Source: Corynebacterium atypicum (GTDB lineage Bacteria > Actinomycetota > Actinomycetes > Mycobacteriales > Mycobacteriaceae). From it: DNA of 64,000 bases. Below are positions 55,648 through 64,000 of the stretch, in pieces. Within the stretch, counting starts at the first letter, position 1. Each line of letters opens with the position of its first letter. Both the position numbers and the translations under genes were made by a program. The stretch spans positions 1,906,767 to 1,970,766 of the forward strand of contig NZ_CP008944.1 of assembly GCF_000732945.1 (NCBI RefSeq), written 5' to 3'. Below the pieces are notes generated by a model. That model did not search any database, had not been told where the DNA came from, and saw nothing but the letters and a program-made list of their open reading frames with translations.

Positions 55648-56769
55648 ATGCACTTTTCTTCCCGTTTTTCTCGCGGCGCGCAGGTCGTCGCGGCTTTCAG
55701 TGCTCTTGCACTGGGCTTAAGCGCCTGCTCTGACTCCGGCTCGGAGAGCGCCTCCACCACTACCCAAGACGCCGCCGCTTCCGGTGACGAGGTCAACATC
55801 GTCGCTTCCACCTCCGTGTGGGCCGACGTCGCCCAGGCGGTTACTGACGACGCCCGCGTGCACGTCACCCCGATCATCCAGGGCACCGACATCGATCCGC
55901 ACCACTTCGAGCCGACGGCCGCCGACATGGCCAAGGCGAGCGAGGCCGACATCGTGGTTGCCAACGGCGGCGGGTATGACTCCTGGCTCTACGAGCCGTT
56001 GCAGGAGAAGCCCGAGGGCGAGGACCCGACGATCGTGCACCCGCTCGAGCTGGTCGCCCACGAGCACCACCACGACCACGGCGAGGCCCACGATCATGAC
56101 CACGGCGAGGCCCACGATCATGACCACGGCGAGGCCCACGATCATGACCACGGCGAGGCCCACGATCATGACCACGGCGAGGCCCACGATCATGACCACG
56201 GCGACGCCCACGATCACGACAACGTAGACGCCCACGATCACGACAACGTAGACGCCAGCCAGAACGAGCACATCTGGTACGACCCCAACGTGGTCGCCTC
56301 CGTCGCCGAGGACGTTGCCGAGGCGATCACGCAGAAGAACCCGGACATCAAGGTTGATCCCGCTCGCGTCGCCGAGCGTCTGGACGGGCTGCACGAGGAC
56401 CTGCACCAGATCGAGCACGTGCGGGTCGCGCAGACCGAACCCATCGCGGACCACATGATCGTGCACACCGACGTCGATGAGGTCACCCCGGCCGGCTACC
56501 GCCAAGCGACGCTCAATGAGTCCGAGCCCTCTGCCGCGGACCTCGCCGAGTTCCTCGAGCTGATCGACTCGGATGGCCTGGATCTGTTGATCTACAACCC
56601 GCAGACCGAGACGGACCTGACCGCACGCATCAAGCAGACCGCGCAGGACAAGGGCCTGACCATCATCGAGATCCCCGAGACGCCTCCGGCCGGCATCGAC
56701 TTCCTTGACCACCTCGAAAACACCGTCAAGGAGCTCGTCCAGAAAGCCAGTGAAGCGGGTAAGCATTAA
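55648..56769 (+). CDS. znuA: Zinc/manganese ABC transporter substrate-binding lipoprotein with His-rich repeat
   Basis: A 373-aa cluster A-I metal-binding protein. The lipobox is LGLSACSDSG. The core has IVASTSVWADVAQAV, the metal-ligand His in DIDPHHFEPTAADM, EHIWYDPNVV, the loop HTDVDEVTPAGYR and NPQTETDL. Between the first two ligand regions (residues about 132-203) is a mobile loop of tandem HGEAHDHD repeats, the zinc-chelating His-rich loop typical of ZnuA but here unusually long. It is first gene of the operon, and its start sits directly at the predicted transcription start. Confidence 0.93.
   Translation: MHFSSRFSRGAQVVAAFSALALGLSACSDSGSESASTTTQDAAASGDEVNIVASTSVWADVAQAVTDDARVHVTPIIQGTDIDPHHFEPTAADMAKASEADIVVANGGGYDSWLYEPLQEKPEGEDPTIVHPLELVAHEHHHDHGEAHDHDHGEAHDHDHGEAHDHDHGEAHDHDHGEAHDHDHGDAHDHDNVDAHDHDNVDASQNEHIWYDPNVVASVAEDVAEAITQKNPDIKVDPARVAERLDGLHEDLHQIEHVRVAQTEPIADHMIVHTDVDEVTPAGYRQATLNESEPSAADLAEFLELIDSDGLDLLIYNPQTETDLTARIKQTAQDKGLTIIEIPETPPAGIDFLDHLENTVKELVQKASEAGKH
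56077..56256 (+). repeat. 24-bp in-frame tandem repeat encoding His/Asp loop
   Basis: Five perfect copies of a 24-bp unit (HGEAHDHD) at 56077-56196, then two diverged copies (56197-56220 HGDAHDHD, 56221-56244 NVDAHDHD) and a half copy to 56256. Copy-number changes would keep the frame. Confidence 0.95.
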
Positions 56770-56778
56770 GCTTGACTA

Positions 56779-58356
56779 GTGCTTTCTTTTCTTGATGGTC
56801 AGGTGCTCCTGACCCTATTCATTGTCATAGCGTTAGGTGCCGCCTTCGGTGCCATTCCGTTTGGCCCGCTGCGTTTCGGCGCCGCCGGCGCGCTCTTTAT
56901 GGGGCTTGCCGTCGGCGCCTTCGTGGAACTACCAGAAGAGTCGCTGACCATCTTCCAGGACCTTGGCCTGGGCATGTTCGTCTACATGGTGGGCCTGGAG
57001 GCCGGCGAGACCTTCTTTAAGAACTTCCGCGAGCAGCTCGTGCCTATGGGCACCGCGTTACTCTCGGTGACGGCGGCCGCCGCCGCGTCGATCTTAGGTG
57101 CCGAGCTGCTGGGCGTGGGCCGAGATGTGGCCCTCGGTGCTTTCTCCGGGGCGCTGACCTCAACGCCGTCGTTAGCGCTCGCCACCGAGCAGGTGGGGTC
57201 GGACGCCCCGGCCGTGGGCTATTCCCTGGGCTACCCTACCGGCGTGGCCCTGGCCATCTTGACCGTCGCCTTTACCATCGGCCGCGACTGGAAGGCCCGC
57301 AACGACCAGGTCGATCCGGACGAAAAGAAGATCCGCACCGCGCAGATCAAGATCACCCACGACGTCTCCGAAGCGGACATCGAGAAGCTTGAGGAAGAGT
57401 GGGGCGAACAGTTCCAGGTAGCCACCGTCACCCGCGAGGGCACGCGCCGCGTGCTCACCGAGTTCTCCGACGTCCGCCGCGGCGATACCATCTCAGTCTT
57501 AAGCACCAAATCCGCGCTGCCCGAGATCACCAAGGTGTTGGGCAAGCGATCGCAGCGGCTGAGCATCCGCCGCGATAACCACCTCACGGTACAGACCTTC
57601 CGCGTGTCTAACGGCGACATCGCCGGCAAGTCCGTCGGCAACCTACCGTTTCTGGCTTCTCGCAACGCGCAGGTCATCCGGCTGCGCCGCGGCGACGACG
57701 TGATGCTGCCGCACGACGACCTCTACTTGGAGTACGGGGACATCGTCGAGGTGGCCATGCCCACGACGCGCACCGAGCAGGTGCGCCAGTACTTCGGCGA
57801 TTCGGTGCAGGCCTTCTCCGAGCTCGACTGGATCGCCGCCGCCGGCGGCCTGGCCCTGGGATTCCTGCTCGCGCTGCTCGAGATCCCGCTGCCCGGCGGC
57901 ACCTCATTCGCCTTGGGCGCCGCTGCCGGCCCGCTCATCGTGGGCATCATCCTGGGTGCTATCCAGCGCACCGGCCGCACCGCCTGGCAGCTGCCGCGCA
58001 CCGCGAACTACACGCTGCGCCAGCTGGGCCTCATGATGTTCCTCGCTGCCGTCGGCACGGCCTCGGGACCCGCCTTTGTCAATACCGCCTTCACCATGGA
58101 CGGGCTCGTCATCATCCTGCTGGCCGCGATCACCGCGGTGGTCGGCTGCGGGATCTACCTGCTGGTCAGCTGGATGGCCGGCCAGTCGCCCACCCGCGCC
58201 AACGGCGGTATGTCCGGGGTGCTCGGCCAGCCGGCGGTGCTGCAGTACGCGCTGGAGAACTCCTCGGACTCGCGCATCATGGCCGGCTACACGGCGACGT
58301 TCGCGCTGGCGTTGATCTACAAGATCCTCGTAATCCCGGTGATGGCCATCATCTAG
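56779..58356 (+). CDS. AspT/SucE-family (AAEx) transporter within the metal ABC operon
   Basis: 525 aa: two blocks of about five membrane helices (residues 10-165 and 350-525) flank a cytoplasmic region with TrkA-C/RCK-like domains (about 180-330; SVGNLPFLASRNAQVIRLRRGDD, LYLEYGDIVEVAM). This is the layout of the aspartate:alanine exchanger family, which includes the C. glutamicum succinate exporter SucE. The start is 9 bp after znuA and the stop 33 bp before the ATPase gene, so it is likely cotranscribed. No strong Shine-Dalgarno precedes GTG 56779. Substrate unknown; dicarboxylate or amino-acid export is the family expectation. Confidence 0.85.
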   Translation: MLSFLDGQVLLTLFIVIALGAAFGAIPFGPLRFGAAGALFMGLAVGAFVELPEESLTIFQDLGLGMFVYMVGLEAGETFFKNFREQLVPMGTALLSVTAAAAASILGAELLGVGRDVALGAFSGALTSTPSLALATEQVGSDAPAVGYSLGYPTGVALAILTVAFTIGRDWKARNDQVDPDEKKIRTAQIKITHDVSEADIEKLEEEWGEQFQVATVTREGTRRVLTEFSDVRRGDTISVLSTKSALPEITKVLGKRSQRLSIRRDNHLTVQTFRVSNGDIAGKSVGNLPFLASRNAQVIRLRRGDDVMLPHDDLYLEYGDIVEVAMPTTRTEQVRQYFGDSVQAFSELDWIAAAGGLALGFLLALLEIPLPGGTSFALGAAAGPLIVGIILGAIQRTGRTAWQLPRTANYTLRQLGLMMFLAAVGTASGPAFVNTAFTMDGLVIILLAAITAVVGCGIYLLVSWMAGQSPTRANGGMSGVLGQPAVLQYALENSSDSRIMAGYTATFALALIYKILVIPVMAII

Positions 58357-58389
58357 CCCCGCCCAATAACCTGAAAGCCCTGTTGAAGA

Positions 58390-59088
58390 ATGATTGCCCA
58401 GTTCACCAACGCCGCGGTCGAGCCGCTCTGGCGCGGACTTGACCTCAAGGTGCACCCCGGCGAGTTTCTCACCGTGCTCGGCCCCAACGGCGTGGGCAAG
58501 TCGACCCTACTCAACGCGATCATCGGCGCGAGGAAACTCACCTCAGGCACGGTGCGCGCCACCGAGCGGGTGGGGCTGATCCCGCAGCAGCGCATGTTCG
58601 CCCCCGAGCTTCCGGTGCGCGCCGGAGACCTAGTCTCACTCGCGCTGGCGCACGGGGTGGTTCGGCGCCGCAGGGCGCCGCGGCGGGAGGTGGACCGCCT
58701 CCTCGACAAGGTTGGGGCCGGCCATCTGCGGCGCCGCCGGGTGGGCACCCTTTCGGGCGGCCAGCAGCAGCTGGTCCGGCAGGCGCAGGCCTTCGCCCGC
58801 GATCCAGAGCTCCTGCTTGCCGACGAGCCTTTGCTCTCCCTGGATCCGAAGGCGCAGGCCCACACCGTGGAGCTTTTCGCTCAGCACTGCCGCGCCGGCG
58901 GCGCGGTCATCTGTGTAACACACGACGTCAATCCGTTTCTTAAGGTCACCGACCGGATCCTCTACCTGGGCCCGGAGAGCCACGTGCTCGGCGGGGTCGA
59001 GGAGGTCCTGGACCCGGACGTGCTAAGCCGCCTCTACCGCACCCGCGTGGACGTCGTGCGCGTGGGCGACCGGGTGGTGGTGGTCTAG
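58390..59088 (+). CDS. znuC: Metal ABC transporter ATP-binding protein
   Basis: A 232-aa ATPase. Walker A is GPNGVGKST (residues 31-39), signature LSGGQQQLV, Walker B ELLLADEPLLSLD and the switch His in VTHDVNPF. This is the ZnuC/MntB subfamily. The N-terminus is short compared with relatives. It overlaps the permease start by one base (TAGTG), so the two are translationally coupled. Confidence 0.92.
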   Translation: MIAQFTNAAVEPLWRGLDLKVHPGEFLTVLGPNGVGKSTLLNAIIGARKLTSGTVRATERVGLIPQQRMFAPELPVRAGDLVSLALAHGVVRRRRAPRREVDRLLDKVGAGHLRRRRVGTLSGGQQQLVRQAQAFARDPELLLADEPLLSLDPKAQAHTVELFAQHCRAGGAVICVTHDVNPFLKVTDRILYLGPESHVLGGVEEVLDPDVLSRLYRTRVDVVRVGDRVVVV

Positions 59089-59924
59089 TGGACGCCTTCA
59101 TCGAAGAGACCGCGTACCTGCTGCAGGTCGACTTTGTCACCCAGGCGCTGGTGGCGGCCGCGCTCCTAGGGGTGGTCTCCGGGGCCATCACGCCCCTGGT
59201 GGTGCTGCGCAACATGTCCTTTTCGGTGCACGCGACGAGCGAGCTGGCGCTCATGGGCGCCTCGGCCGCGTTGCTTCTGGGGGTAGGCGTGGGCGCCGGC
59301 GCGATCGCGGGCGCCATCGCCGCGGCCGTGGTGCTGGCTCTTCTCGGTATGCGGGGGAACCAGGACAGCGCCATCGGCGTGGTCATGAGCTTTGGGCTGG
59401 GCCTGTCTGTGCTGTTCATCCACCTTTACCCCGGAAATTCCAAGCGCGCGTTCTCGCTTCTTACCGGCCAGATCGTGGGGGTCTCTGCGAACAACGTCGC
59501 CACGCTGGCCGTGGTGACGGTGGTGGTCTGCGCGGGGTTGGCGCTCTTTTGGCGCCCGCTGTTGTTCGCTTCGGCAGACCCGTCGATGGCGCAGGCTTCC
59601 GGGGTCAACGTGCGGGGCATATCCGTGTTCTTCGCCGTCCTGGTGGGGCTCACCGCAGCGCAGTCGGTGCAGATCGTGGGCGCCTTGCTCGTCATGGCGC
59701 TGTTGATTACCCCGGGCGCGGCCGCGGTGCAGGTGACCTCCTCGCCCGGGTGTGCGGTCGTGTGGTCGGTGGTTTTCGCCGAGGTGTCGGCCGTGGGCGG
59801 GCTGATCCTCTCGCTGGCCCCGGGTCTTCCCGTCTCCGTCTTTGTCACTTCGATCAGCTTCGCCATCTATTTGGTCTGCCGGCTGATCGGCGCGGTGCGC
59901 TCCCGCCGCATCCAGGCCGCCTAA
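59088..59924 (+). CDS. znuB: Metal ABC transporter permease
   Basis: A 278-aa ABC-3 family membrane protein with about eight helices. Characteristic blocks are GVVSGAITPLVVLRNMSFSVHATSE, the LLTGQIVGVS loop and QIVGALLVMALLITPGAAAVQ. It completes a zinc (or manganese) importer with the lipoprotein and ATPase. It starts at GTG 59088 inside the ATPase stop codon. Confidence 0.93.
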   Translation: MDAFIEETAYLLQVDFVTQALVAAALLGVVSGAITPLVVLRNMSFSVHATSELALMGASAALLLGVGVGAGAIAGAIAAAVVLALLGMRGNQDSAIGVVMSFGLGLSVLFIHLYPGNSKRAFSLLTGQIVGVSANNVATLAVVTVVVCAGLALFWRPLLFASADPSMAQASGVNVRGISVFFAVLVGLTAAQSVQIVGALLVMALLITPGAAAVQVTSSPGCAVVWSVVFAEVSAVGGLILSLAPGLPVSVFVTSISFAIYLVCRLIGAVRSRRIQAA

Positions 59925-60028
59925 CCCGGGCCGGCCACCCGCACGGCTGGCTTTCCGGCAGCGTGCCGGCGCCACTACGGCCTGCGGGTACCCTCGGGTG
60001 CAGTCGCAGAACTAAAGGAGGCGCGCCG

Positions 60029-60898
60029 GTGGCAGTAGCCAAGCTGGAAATTACTCACGATGCCCGCGTTCGCACCGCCCGCGTCGTGGTGCCCGAGACG
60101 GCCGTGGACCGGCCGCCGCTCTTGGTCTTCTACCACGGCTCCAAGCAGTCGAGCTCCGTGATTCGCGCGTTCACCGGCCGCAGCTTCGACCGCCTGGCCC
60201 AGCGCTTGGGGGCCGTCATCGTCTATCCGGACGGGATCGGGCGCCACTTCAACGACGCCCGCGCGCTGTTGCCGGAGGAAACGCGGCGGCTCGGCGTCGA
60301 CGACGTCGGGTTCACCCACGCGCTGATTCACGCGGTGGCCGACAGGTTTGGCGCGGACCCGACCAGGGTCGCCGGCCTCGGGTTTTCTAACGGCGGGCAC
60401 ATGGCGATGCGGATGCTTCGCGACGCCCCGTCGACCTTCGCCGCCGCGGTCATCTTCGCGGCCACCTGGCCCGCCCCCGGCCACGAGGTTGCCCGGCAGC
60501 CGGGCGCCGCGGCGTGGCAGCCGACCCCGATGCTCTTCATGCACGGCACCGCCGACCCGCTGGCGCCCTATCAGGGTGGCCTGGTGGGCTTCGGCGCGGA
60601 TCACTCCCGCGGCGAGGGGCTCTCCGCCCCGCAGACCGCGGAGCTGTTCGCCGGGTGGAATAACGCTGCAGGCCAGCCGCGGCTGACGGAGCCCGCCCCG
60701 GGCGTGGAGCGCGCGGCGTGGGCGGCTCGCCCGGGCGCGAGTTCGGCCCCGGTAGAGCTGTGGACCCTGCTGGATACCGGGCACGTGATCCCCTGCGGGG
60801 TCGAGCAGCCGACTACCTTTTTGGGCCCGGGTACTGACGCGATCGACGCCGCCGAGGTCACCGAAGGCTTCCTGCGGCGGGTCGGCTTTGCCGGCTAG
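60029..60898 (+). CDS. Alpha/beta hydrolase, PHB-depolymerase/LpqC-like esterase
   Basis: 289 aa. The frame extends to 59549, but GTG 60029 has AAAGGAGG at 60014-60021, 7 nt upstream, and the protein then begins at the natural domain start. The nucleophile elbow is [13 protein letters not shown], the oxyanion strand [13 protein letters not shown], a likely Asp is in [10 protein letters not shown] and the His in LLDTGHVIP. Relatives are feruloyl-esterase/PHB-depolymerase-like and often secreted, but no signal peptide is seen here, so the enzyme is probably cytoplasmic. Its stop overlaps that of the convergent rlmB by four bases. Confidence 0.85.
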   Translation: MAVAKLEITHDARVRTARVVVPETAVDRPPLLVFYHGSKQSSSVIRAFTGRSFDRLAQRLGAVIVYPDGIGRHFNDARALLPEETRRLGVDDVGFTHALIHAVADRFGADPTRVAGLGFSNGGHMAMRMLRDAPSTFAAAVIFAATWPAPGHEVARQPGAAAWQPTPMLFMHGTADPLAPYQGGLVGFGADHSRGEGLSAPQTAELFAGWNNAAGQPRLTEPAPGVERAAWAARPGASSAPVELWTLLDTGHVIPCGVEQPTTFLGPGTDAIDAAEVTEGFLRRVGFAG

Positions 60899-61845
60899 AG
60901 CTGCCGGCGCTGGGACTGCCGGCGCTGGCGGGCGAACTCTGCGAGCACCACGCCCGCGGCCACCGAGGCGTTGAGCGACTCGACCCACCCGGCCATGGGA
61001 ATGGCCATGAGCACGTCACAGTGCTCGCGCACGAGCCGCGATATCCCCTTGCCCTCGGAGCCGACGACGATGACCACCGGATCGGTACCGCCCTCATAAG
61101 TGTCCAGGGTGTGCTCGCCGCCGGCCTCCAGGCCCACGACCTGGTATCCGTTGGACTTGAACTGCTCGATCGCGCGCGTCAGGTTCGTCGCCCGCGCCAC
61201 CGGCACGCGCGCGGCGGTACCCGCGGACGTGCGCCAGGCAACACCTGTCACCGAGGCCGAACGGCGCTCCGGGATGACCACCCCGTGGCCGCCGAACGCC
61301 GCCACCGAGCGGATCACCGCCCCGAGGTTGCGCGGGTCTGTGATGTTGTCCAGCACCACGATCATGCCCGGTTCCTCGCGGTCGGCCCCCAACGCGATGA
61401 GGTCGTGGACGTCGGCGTAGTCAAAGGGCTGAATCTTCAGCCCAATGCCCTGGTGCAGGCCGTTGCCGGTCATCCGGTCGAGCTCGTGGCGTGGGACCTC
61501 GTCGACGGGCAGGTTGCGCGAGTGCGCGATCGTGACCGCCTCACTCAGGCGATCGTCAGCCTTGGTCCCCTGGGCCACGATGAGCGACTCGGCCGGGACC
61601 TTGGCGTGCAGGCACTCGATGACGGGGTTGCGCCCTACCACCAGGTCCACCTCCGCGCGCTCGTGGCGCCCGGAATCCCGCCGCTTTTTCTCCAGCTTGC
61701 GCTTGTAGGCCGCGTGGTAGACGCGGTCCTCCGCCTTCGGGGTGGGCCCCTTGCCCTTCAGCCCACGGCGGCGCTGGCCGCCGGAGCCCTTCGTGGGCCC
61801 TTTTTTGCGGGAATTGCCCTTGCGGCCCCGCGGGTTGGTCGCCAT
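60895..61845 (-). CDS. rlmB: 23S rRNA (guanosine-2'-O-)-methyltransferase RlmB
   Basis: A SpoU (SPOUT) family enzyme of 316 aa. An Arg/Lys/Gly-rich tail of about 55 residues precedes the substrate-binding domain ([16 protein letters not shown]). The three SPOUT knot motifs are [34 protein letters not shown] and [17 protein letters not shown]. It probably methylates G2251 of 23S rRNA. cysS ends 49 bp upstream on the same strand, the usual actinobacterial pairing. Confidence 0.94.
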   Translation of the reverse strand: MATNPRGRKGNSRKKGPTKGSGGQRRRGLKGKGPTPKAEDRVYHAAYKRKLEKKRRDSGRHERAEVDLVVGRNPVIECLHAKVPAESLIVAQGTKADDRLSEAVTIAHSRNLPVDEVPRHELDRMTGNGLHQGIGLKIQPFDYADVHDLIALGADREEPGMIVVLDNITDPRNLGAVIRSVAAFGGHGVVIPERRSASVTGVAWRTSAGTAARVPVARATNLTRAIEQFKSNGYQVVGLEAGGEHTLDTYEGGTDPVVIVVGSEGKGISRLVREHCDVLMAIPMAGWVESLNASVAAGVVLAEFARQRRQSQRRQL

Positions 61846-61893
61846 CTGCGCCCGTGCCTTTCTCTGCCGAGTGTTCTTTACCAGTCCTTGCCG

Positions 61894-63303
61894 CTAGCCC
61901 TGGGCTAGTTCCCAGCGCGGCCCGTCGGCCGTGTCCACCACCGTGATCCCCGCCTGAGCCAGGCGGTCGCGCACGGCGTCGGCAAGTGCAAAATCCTTAT
62001 TCTTGCGCGCCGCATCCCGCCGCTCAAGTTCCGCCGTCACCAGAACGTCCAGCGCTTCGGTCGCGGCCTCGTCCCGGCCGCCGTCCGACTCGCGCCAGTG
62101 CTCGTCGAGCGGGTCGACGCCGAGCACCCCGGCCATTGCGCGCACGCTCGCCGCGGGCCCCCGCGCTGCGGCCATGTCGCCCGCGGCGAGCTGCCCGTTG
62201 CCGGCGCGCACCGCGTTGTGGATCGCGGCCAAAGCCCGCGGCACCGCGAGGTCATCGTCCATGGCGGTAACAAACTCCGCGGAGCATTCGCCAGTCTCGA
62301 TCGCCCCGCAGACCTCCTGGGCGCGCCGCAGAAAGTCCTCGATGCGTCGGTAGCCCTGGGCGGCTTCCTGCAGCGCTTCCTCCGAGTACTCCAGCACGCT
62401 GCGATAGTGGGCGCTGCCCAGGTAGTAGCGCAGCTCCACCGGGCGTACCAGTTTGAGGATGTGCGGGACGCTGAGCACGTTGCCCAGCGACTTCGACATC
62501 TTCTCGCCGGACATGGTCACCCAGTGGTTGTGCAGCCAGTACCGCGCGAAGCCGTCGCCCACGGCGTGCGACTGCGCCTGCTCGTTCTCGTGGTGCGGGA
62601 ACTGCAGGTCAAGCCCGCCGCAGTGGATGTCAAACTCGGGGCCTAGGTACCAGGTGGACATCGCCGAGCACTCCAGGTGCCATCCGGGCCGGCCCGGGCC
62701 CCAGGGCGTGGGCCAGCTCGGCTCGCCGGGCTTGGCCGCCTTCCACAGCGCGAAGTCTGCCGCCGAGCGCTTGCCCGGCGCGTCCGGCTCGCCCTGCTCC
62801 ATGTTCTCTAGCTTGTTGCCCGAAAGGGCCCCGTAGTCGGAGCCCTCGGCTGCGTCCCAGGCGGCCACATCAAAGTACACCGACCCCTCGGCGGCGTAGG
62901 CGAACCCGCGCTCGATAAGCCGGCGCATGTAATCGACCATCTGGGTCACGTGACCCGTCGCCCGCGGCTCCACGCTCGGCGGGAGCACCCCCAGCGTGTC
63001 ATAGGCGCGGGTAAACTCCCGCTCGAACCGAGAAACCCACTCCCACCAGGGGCGGTGGTGCTCGGCGGCCTTGTTGAGGATCTTATCGTCGATGTCGGTG
63101 ACGTTGCGCACAAACGCCACGTCGAGGCCTTTGGCCAAAAGCCACCGACGCAGAATGTCAAAGGCAACACCGCTGCGCACGTGCCCGATGTGTGGCTGCG
63201 ACTGCGGGGTCGCCCCGCACAGGTAAATCGAAGCGTGCCCGGGCTTGAGCGGCTGGAACGGGCGTGTCGAACGGGTCAGCGTGTCATAGAGGTGGAGAGT
63301 CAC
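61894..63303 (-). CDS. cysS: Cysteinyl-tRNA synthetase
   Basis: A class I synthetase of 469 aa. GTG 63303 is chosen although the frame extends to 63609: it starts at the family position and is 7 nt from TAGACT. Zinc ligand C29 lies in YLCGATPQ; the HIGH motif is PHIGH (residues 37-41) and KMSKS lies in [13 protein letters not shown]-terminal DALR-type helical domain is present. The length and the [11 protein letters not shown] segment distinguish it from the shorter mycothiol ligase MshC. Confidence 0.96.
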   Translation of the reverse strand: MTLHLYDTLTRSTRPFQPLKPGHASIYLCGATPQSQPHIGHVRSGVAFDILRRWLLAKGLDVAFVRNVTDIDDKILNKAAEHHRPWWEWVSRFEREFTRAYDTLGVLPPSVEPRATGHVTQMVDYMRRLIERGFAYAAEGSVYFDVAAWDAAEGSDYGALSGNKLENMEQGEPDAPGKRSAADFALWKAAKPGEPSWPTPWGPGRPGWHLECSAMSTWYLGPEFDIHCGGLDLQFPHHENEQAQSHAVGDGFARYWLHNHWVTMSGEKMSKSLGNVLSVPHILKLVRPVELRYYLGSAHYRSVLEYSEEALQEAAQGYRRIEDFLRRAQEVCGAIETGECSAEFVTAMDDDLAVPRALAAIHNAVRAGNGQLAAGDMAAARGPAASVRAMAGVLGVDPLDEHWRESDGGRDEAATEALDVLVTAELERRDAARKNKDFALADAVRDRLAQAGITVVDTADGPRWELAQG

Positions 63304-63310
63304 GCCGCCA

Positions 63311-63316
63311 AGTCTA
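63311..63316 (-). promoter_or_regulatory. -10 hexamer of cysS (leaderless)
   Basis: TAGACT on the minus strand, 7 nt before GTG 63303. Confidence 0.45.
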
Positions 63317-63380
63317 TCTTGCACGGCCGGCTCGGCCGCGCCCGGTTGACGCGCCTTCCCACCCCGGGCTGCAGGTACGC

Positions 63381-64000
63381 CTAGTGTTCGGCGGCGAGCG
63401 CCTCGAACAGCGGGTCGTAATGGTGGCCCACCGCGCGCTCGTAGGCCACGGCGTCGCCCGCCTCGAGTGCCGCGACGATCTCCTGGTGGGCGCGGATCGT
63501 CTTCTTCGCCTGGGCCTGGGTGGTAAGGCCCAGGATCGGGGTGACCTCCATGTGCACCCGCCAGAAGGCATCGCCGAGCTCGCGGATGATGGGGTTGGCC
63601 AGGTCGCACACCAGCGTCTGGTGAAAGCTCCGGTCCTCGTAGGCGAACGACTCGCCCAGCTCGTCTTTTTCCAGGATCTGCGCGTTGAGCTCGCGCAGCT
63701 GAAGCAGCGACTTTTCACTGATCGCGGCCACCAGTTGTGAGCCGACGGCCAGGTCGAGCGCCTTGCGGGTCTCGATGACGTAGCGCAGGTGGTCCACCGA
63801 GCGGTCTGTATTGCAGATCGTGCGAAAGACCATGCCCTCCACCAGCGGGTCGAGTGACATATCAGAGACGAAGGTGCCGTAGCCGTGGCGGACCTCCACA
63901 ATATCGAGGCTGGCCAGGGTCCGCACGGCCTCGCGGATCGAGGAGCGCGAGCAGCCTAGTTCTGCGCAGAGGTCCAGCTCCGAGGGCAAGGGGCTACCCG
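63381..64000 (-). CDS. GntR/FadR-family transcriptional regulator, partial (5' end beyond window)
   Basis: At least 206 aa. The winged helix is visible from [20 protein letters not shown] through [20 protein letters not shown], and the all-helical FCD ligand domain follows with the metal-ligand-type residues D in [10 protein letters not shown] and His in HMEV, RAHQE and GHHYDP. The frame runs off the window at 64000, with roughly 20-30 N-terminal residues missing. FCD members usually sense organic acids or sugar acids; the effector is unknown here. Confidence 0.88.
   Translation of the reverse strand, partial: GSPLPSELDLCAELGCSRSSIREAVRTLASLDIVEVRHGYGTFVSDMSLDPLVEGMVFRTICNTDRSVDHLRYVIETRKALDLAVGSQLVAAISEKSLLQLRELNAQILEKDELGESFAYEDRSFHQTLVCDLANPIIRELGDAFWRVHMEVTPILGLTTQAQAKKTIRAHQEIVAALEAGDAVAYERAVGHHYDPLFEALAAEH

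Noticed and set aside
63310..63609. Upstream extension of the cysS frame
   Set aside because: It is out-of-frame reading of the GntR gene; the synthetase begins at GTG 63303.

Overview
This is a GC-rich chromosomal segment from an actinobacterium, almost certainly a Corynebacterium. The support is the combination of a RamA-type acetate regulator, the mycothiol enzyme MshD, the PhoS-PhoR and PstSCAB phosphate system, a Cat/ActA CoA-transferase, ThrE, OtsAB and an IpsA-like LacI regulator. From memory their order follows the C. glutamicum chromosome closely, so most of the window is conserved core genome. No insertion sequence, prophage or CRISPR array was seen.

Layout. 1-1.8 kb: 5' part of a 16S rRNA gene on the minus strand, with its leader and promoter. 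1.8-9.5 kb: murA, ramA, cysK-cysE, a decayed divergent yeiH / LysR pair, five tRNA genes and a CsoR-like repressor. 9.6-17.3 kb: cat/actA, dusB, phoU and pstSCAB. 17.6-23.9 kb: mshD, a DUF2993 protein, a lipid kinase, a nitrobindin-like protein, a class IV aminotransferase, a YgfZ-like protein and a DUF3073 protein. 24-27.1 kb: purM, purF and an SCP-like gene. 27.2-32 kb: a double-hotdog thioesterase, then an ABC uptake cassette coupled to a methyltransferase. 32-43.5 kb: purL-purQ-purS, dctA, ptrB, purC-purB-purD and a HIT protein. 43.5-49.5 kb: phoS-phoR, pqo, pepC and tRNA-Thr. 49.6-55.6 kb: thrE, a Lys-rich protein, otsA, a secreted protein, otsB and ipsA. 55.6-60 kb: a zinc-type ABC operon interrupted by an AspT/SucE-like transporter. 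60-64 kb: an esterase, rlmB, cysS and a truncated GntR regulator.

Functional themes. Eight purine biosynthesis genes (purL, Q, S, F, M, C, B, D) lie within about 19 kb. Phosphate sensing (PhoSR), its likely target (pstSCAB with two 11-bp PHO-box-like repeats upstream) and phoU are all present. Cysteine synthesis (cysK-cysE) sits beside the remnants of a YeiE/YeiH-type pair. Acetate and pyruvate metabolism is represented by ramA, cat/actA and pqo.

The points I judge most worth a second look are: the amber-interrupted yeiH with its frameshifted regulator; the SucE/AspT-like transporter inside a zinc ABC operon; the ABC cassette plus methyltransferase of uncertain substrate; a CsoR with a long Cys-containing N-terminal arm; and a recurrent pattern of a -10 hexamer placed 6-8 bases before the start codon, which predicts that at least 20 genes have leaderless mRNAs.
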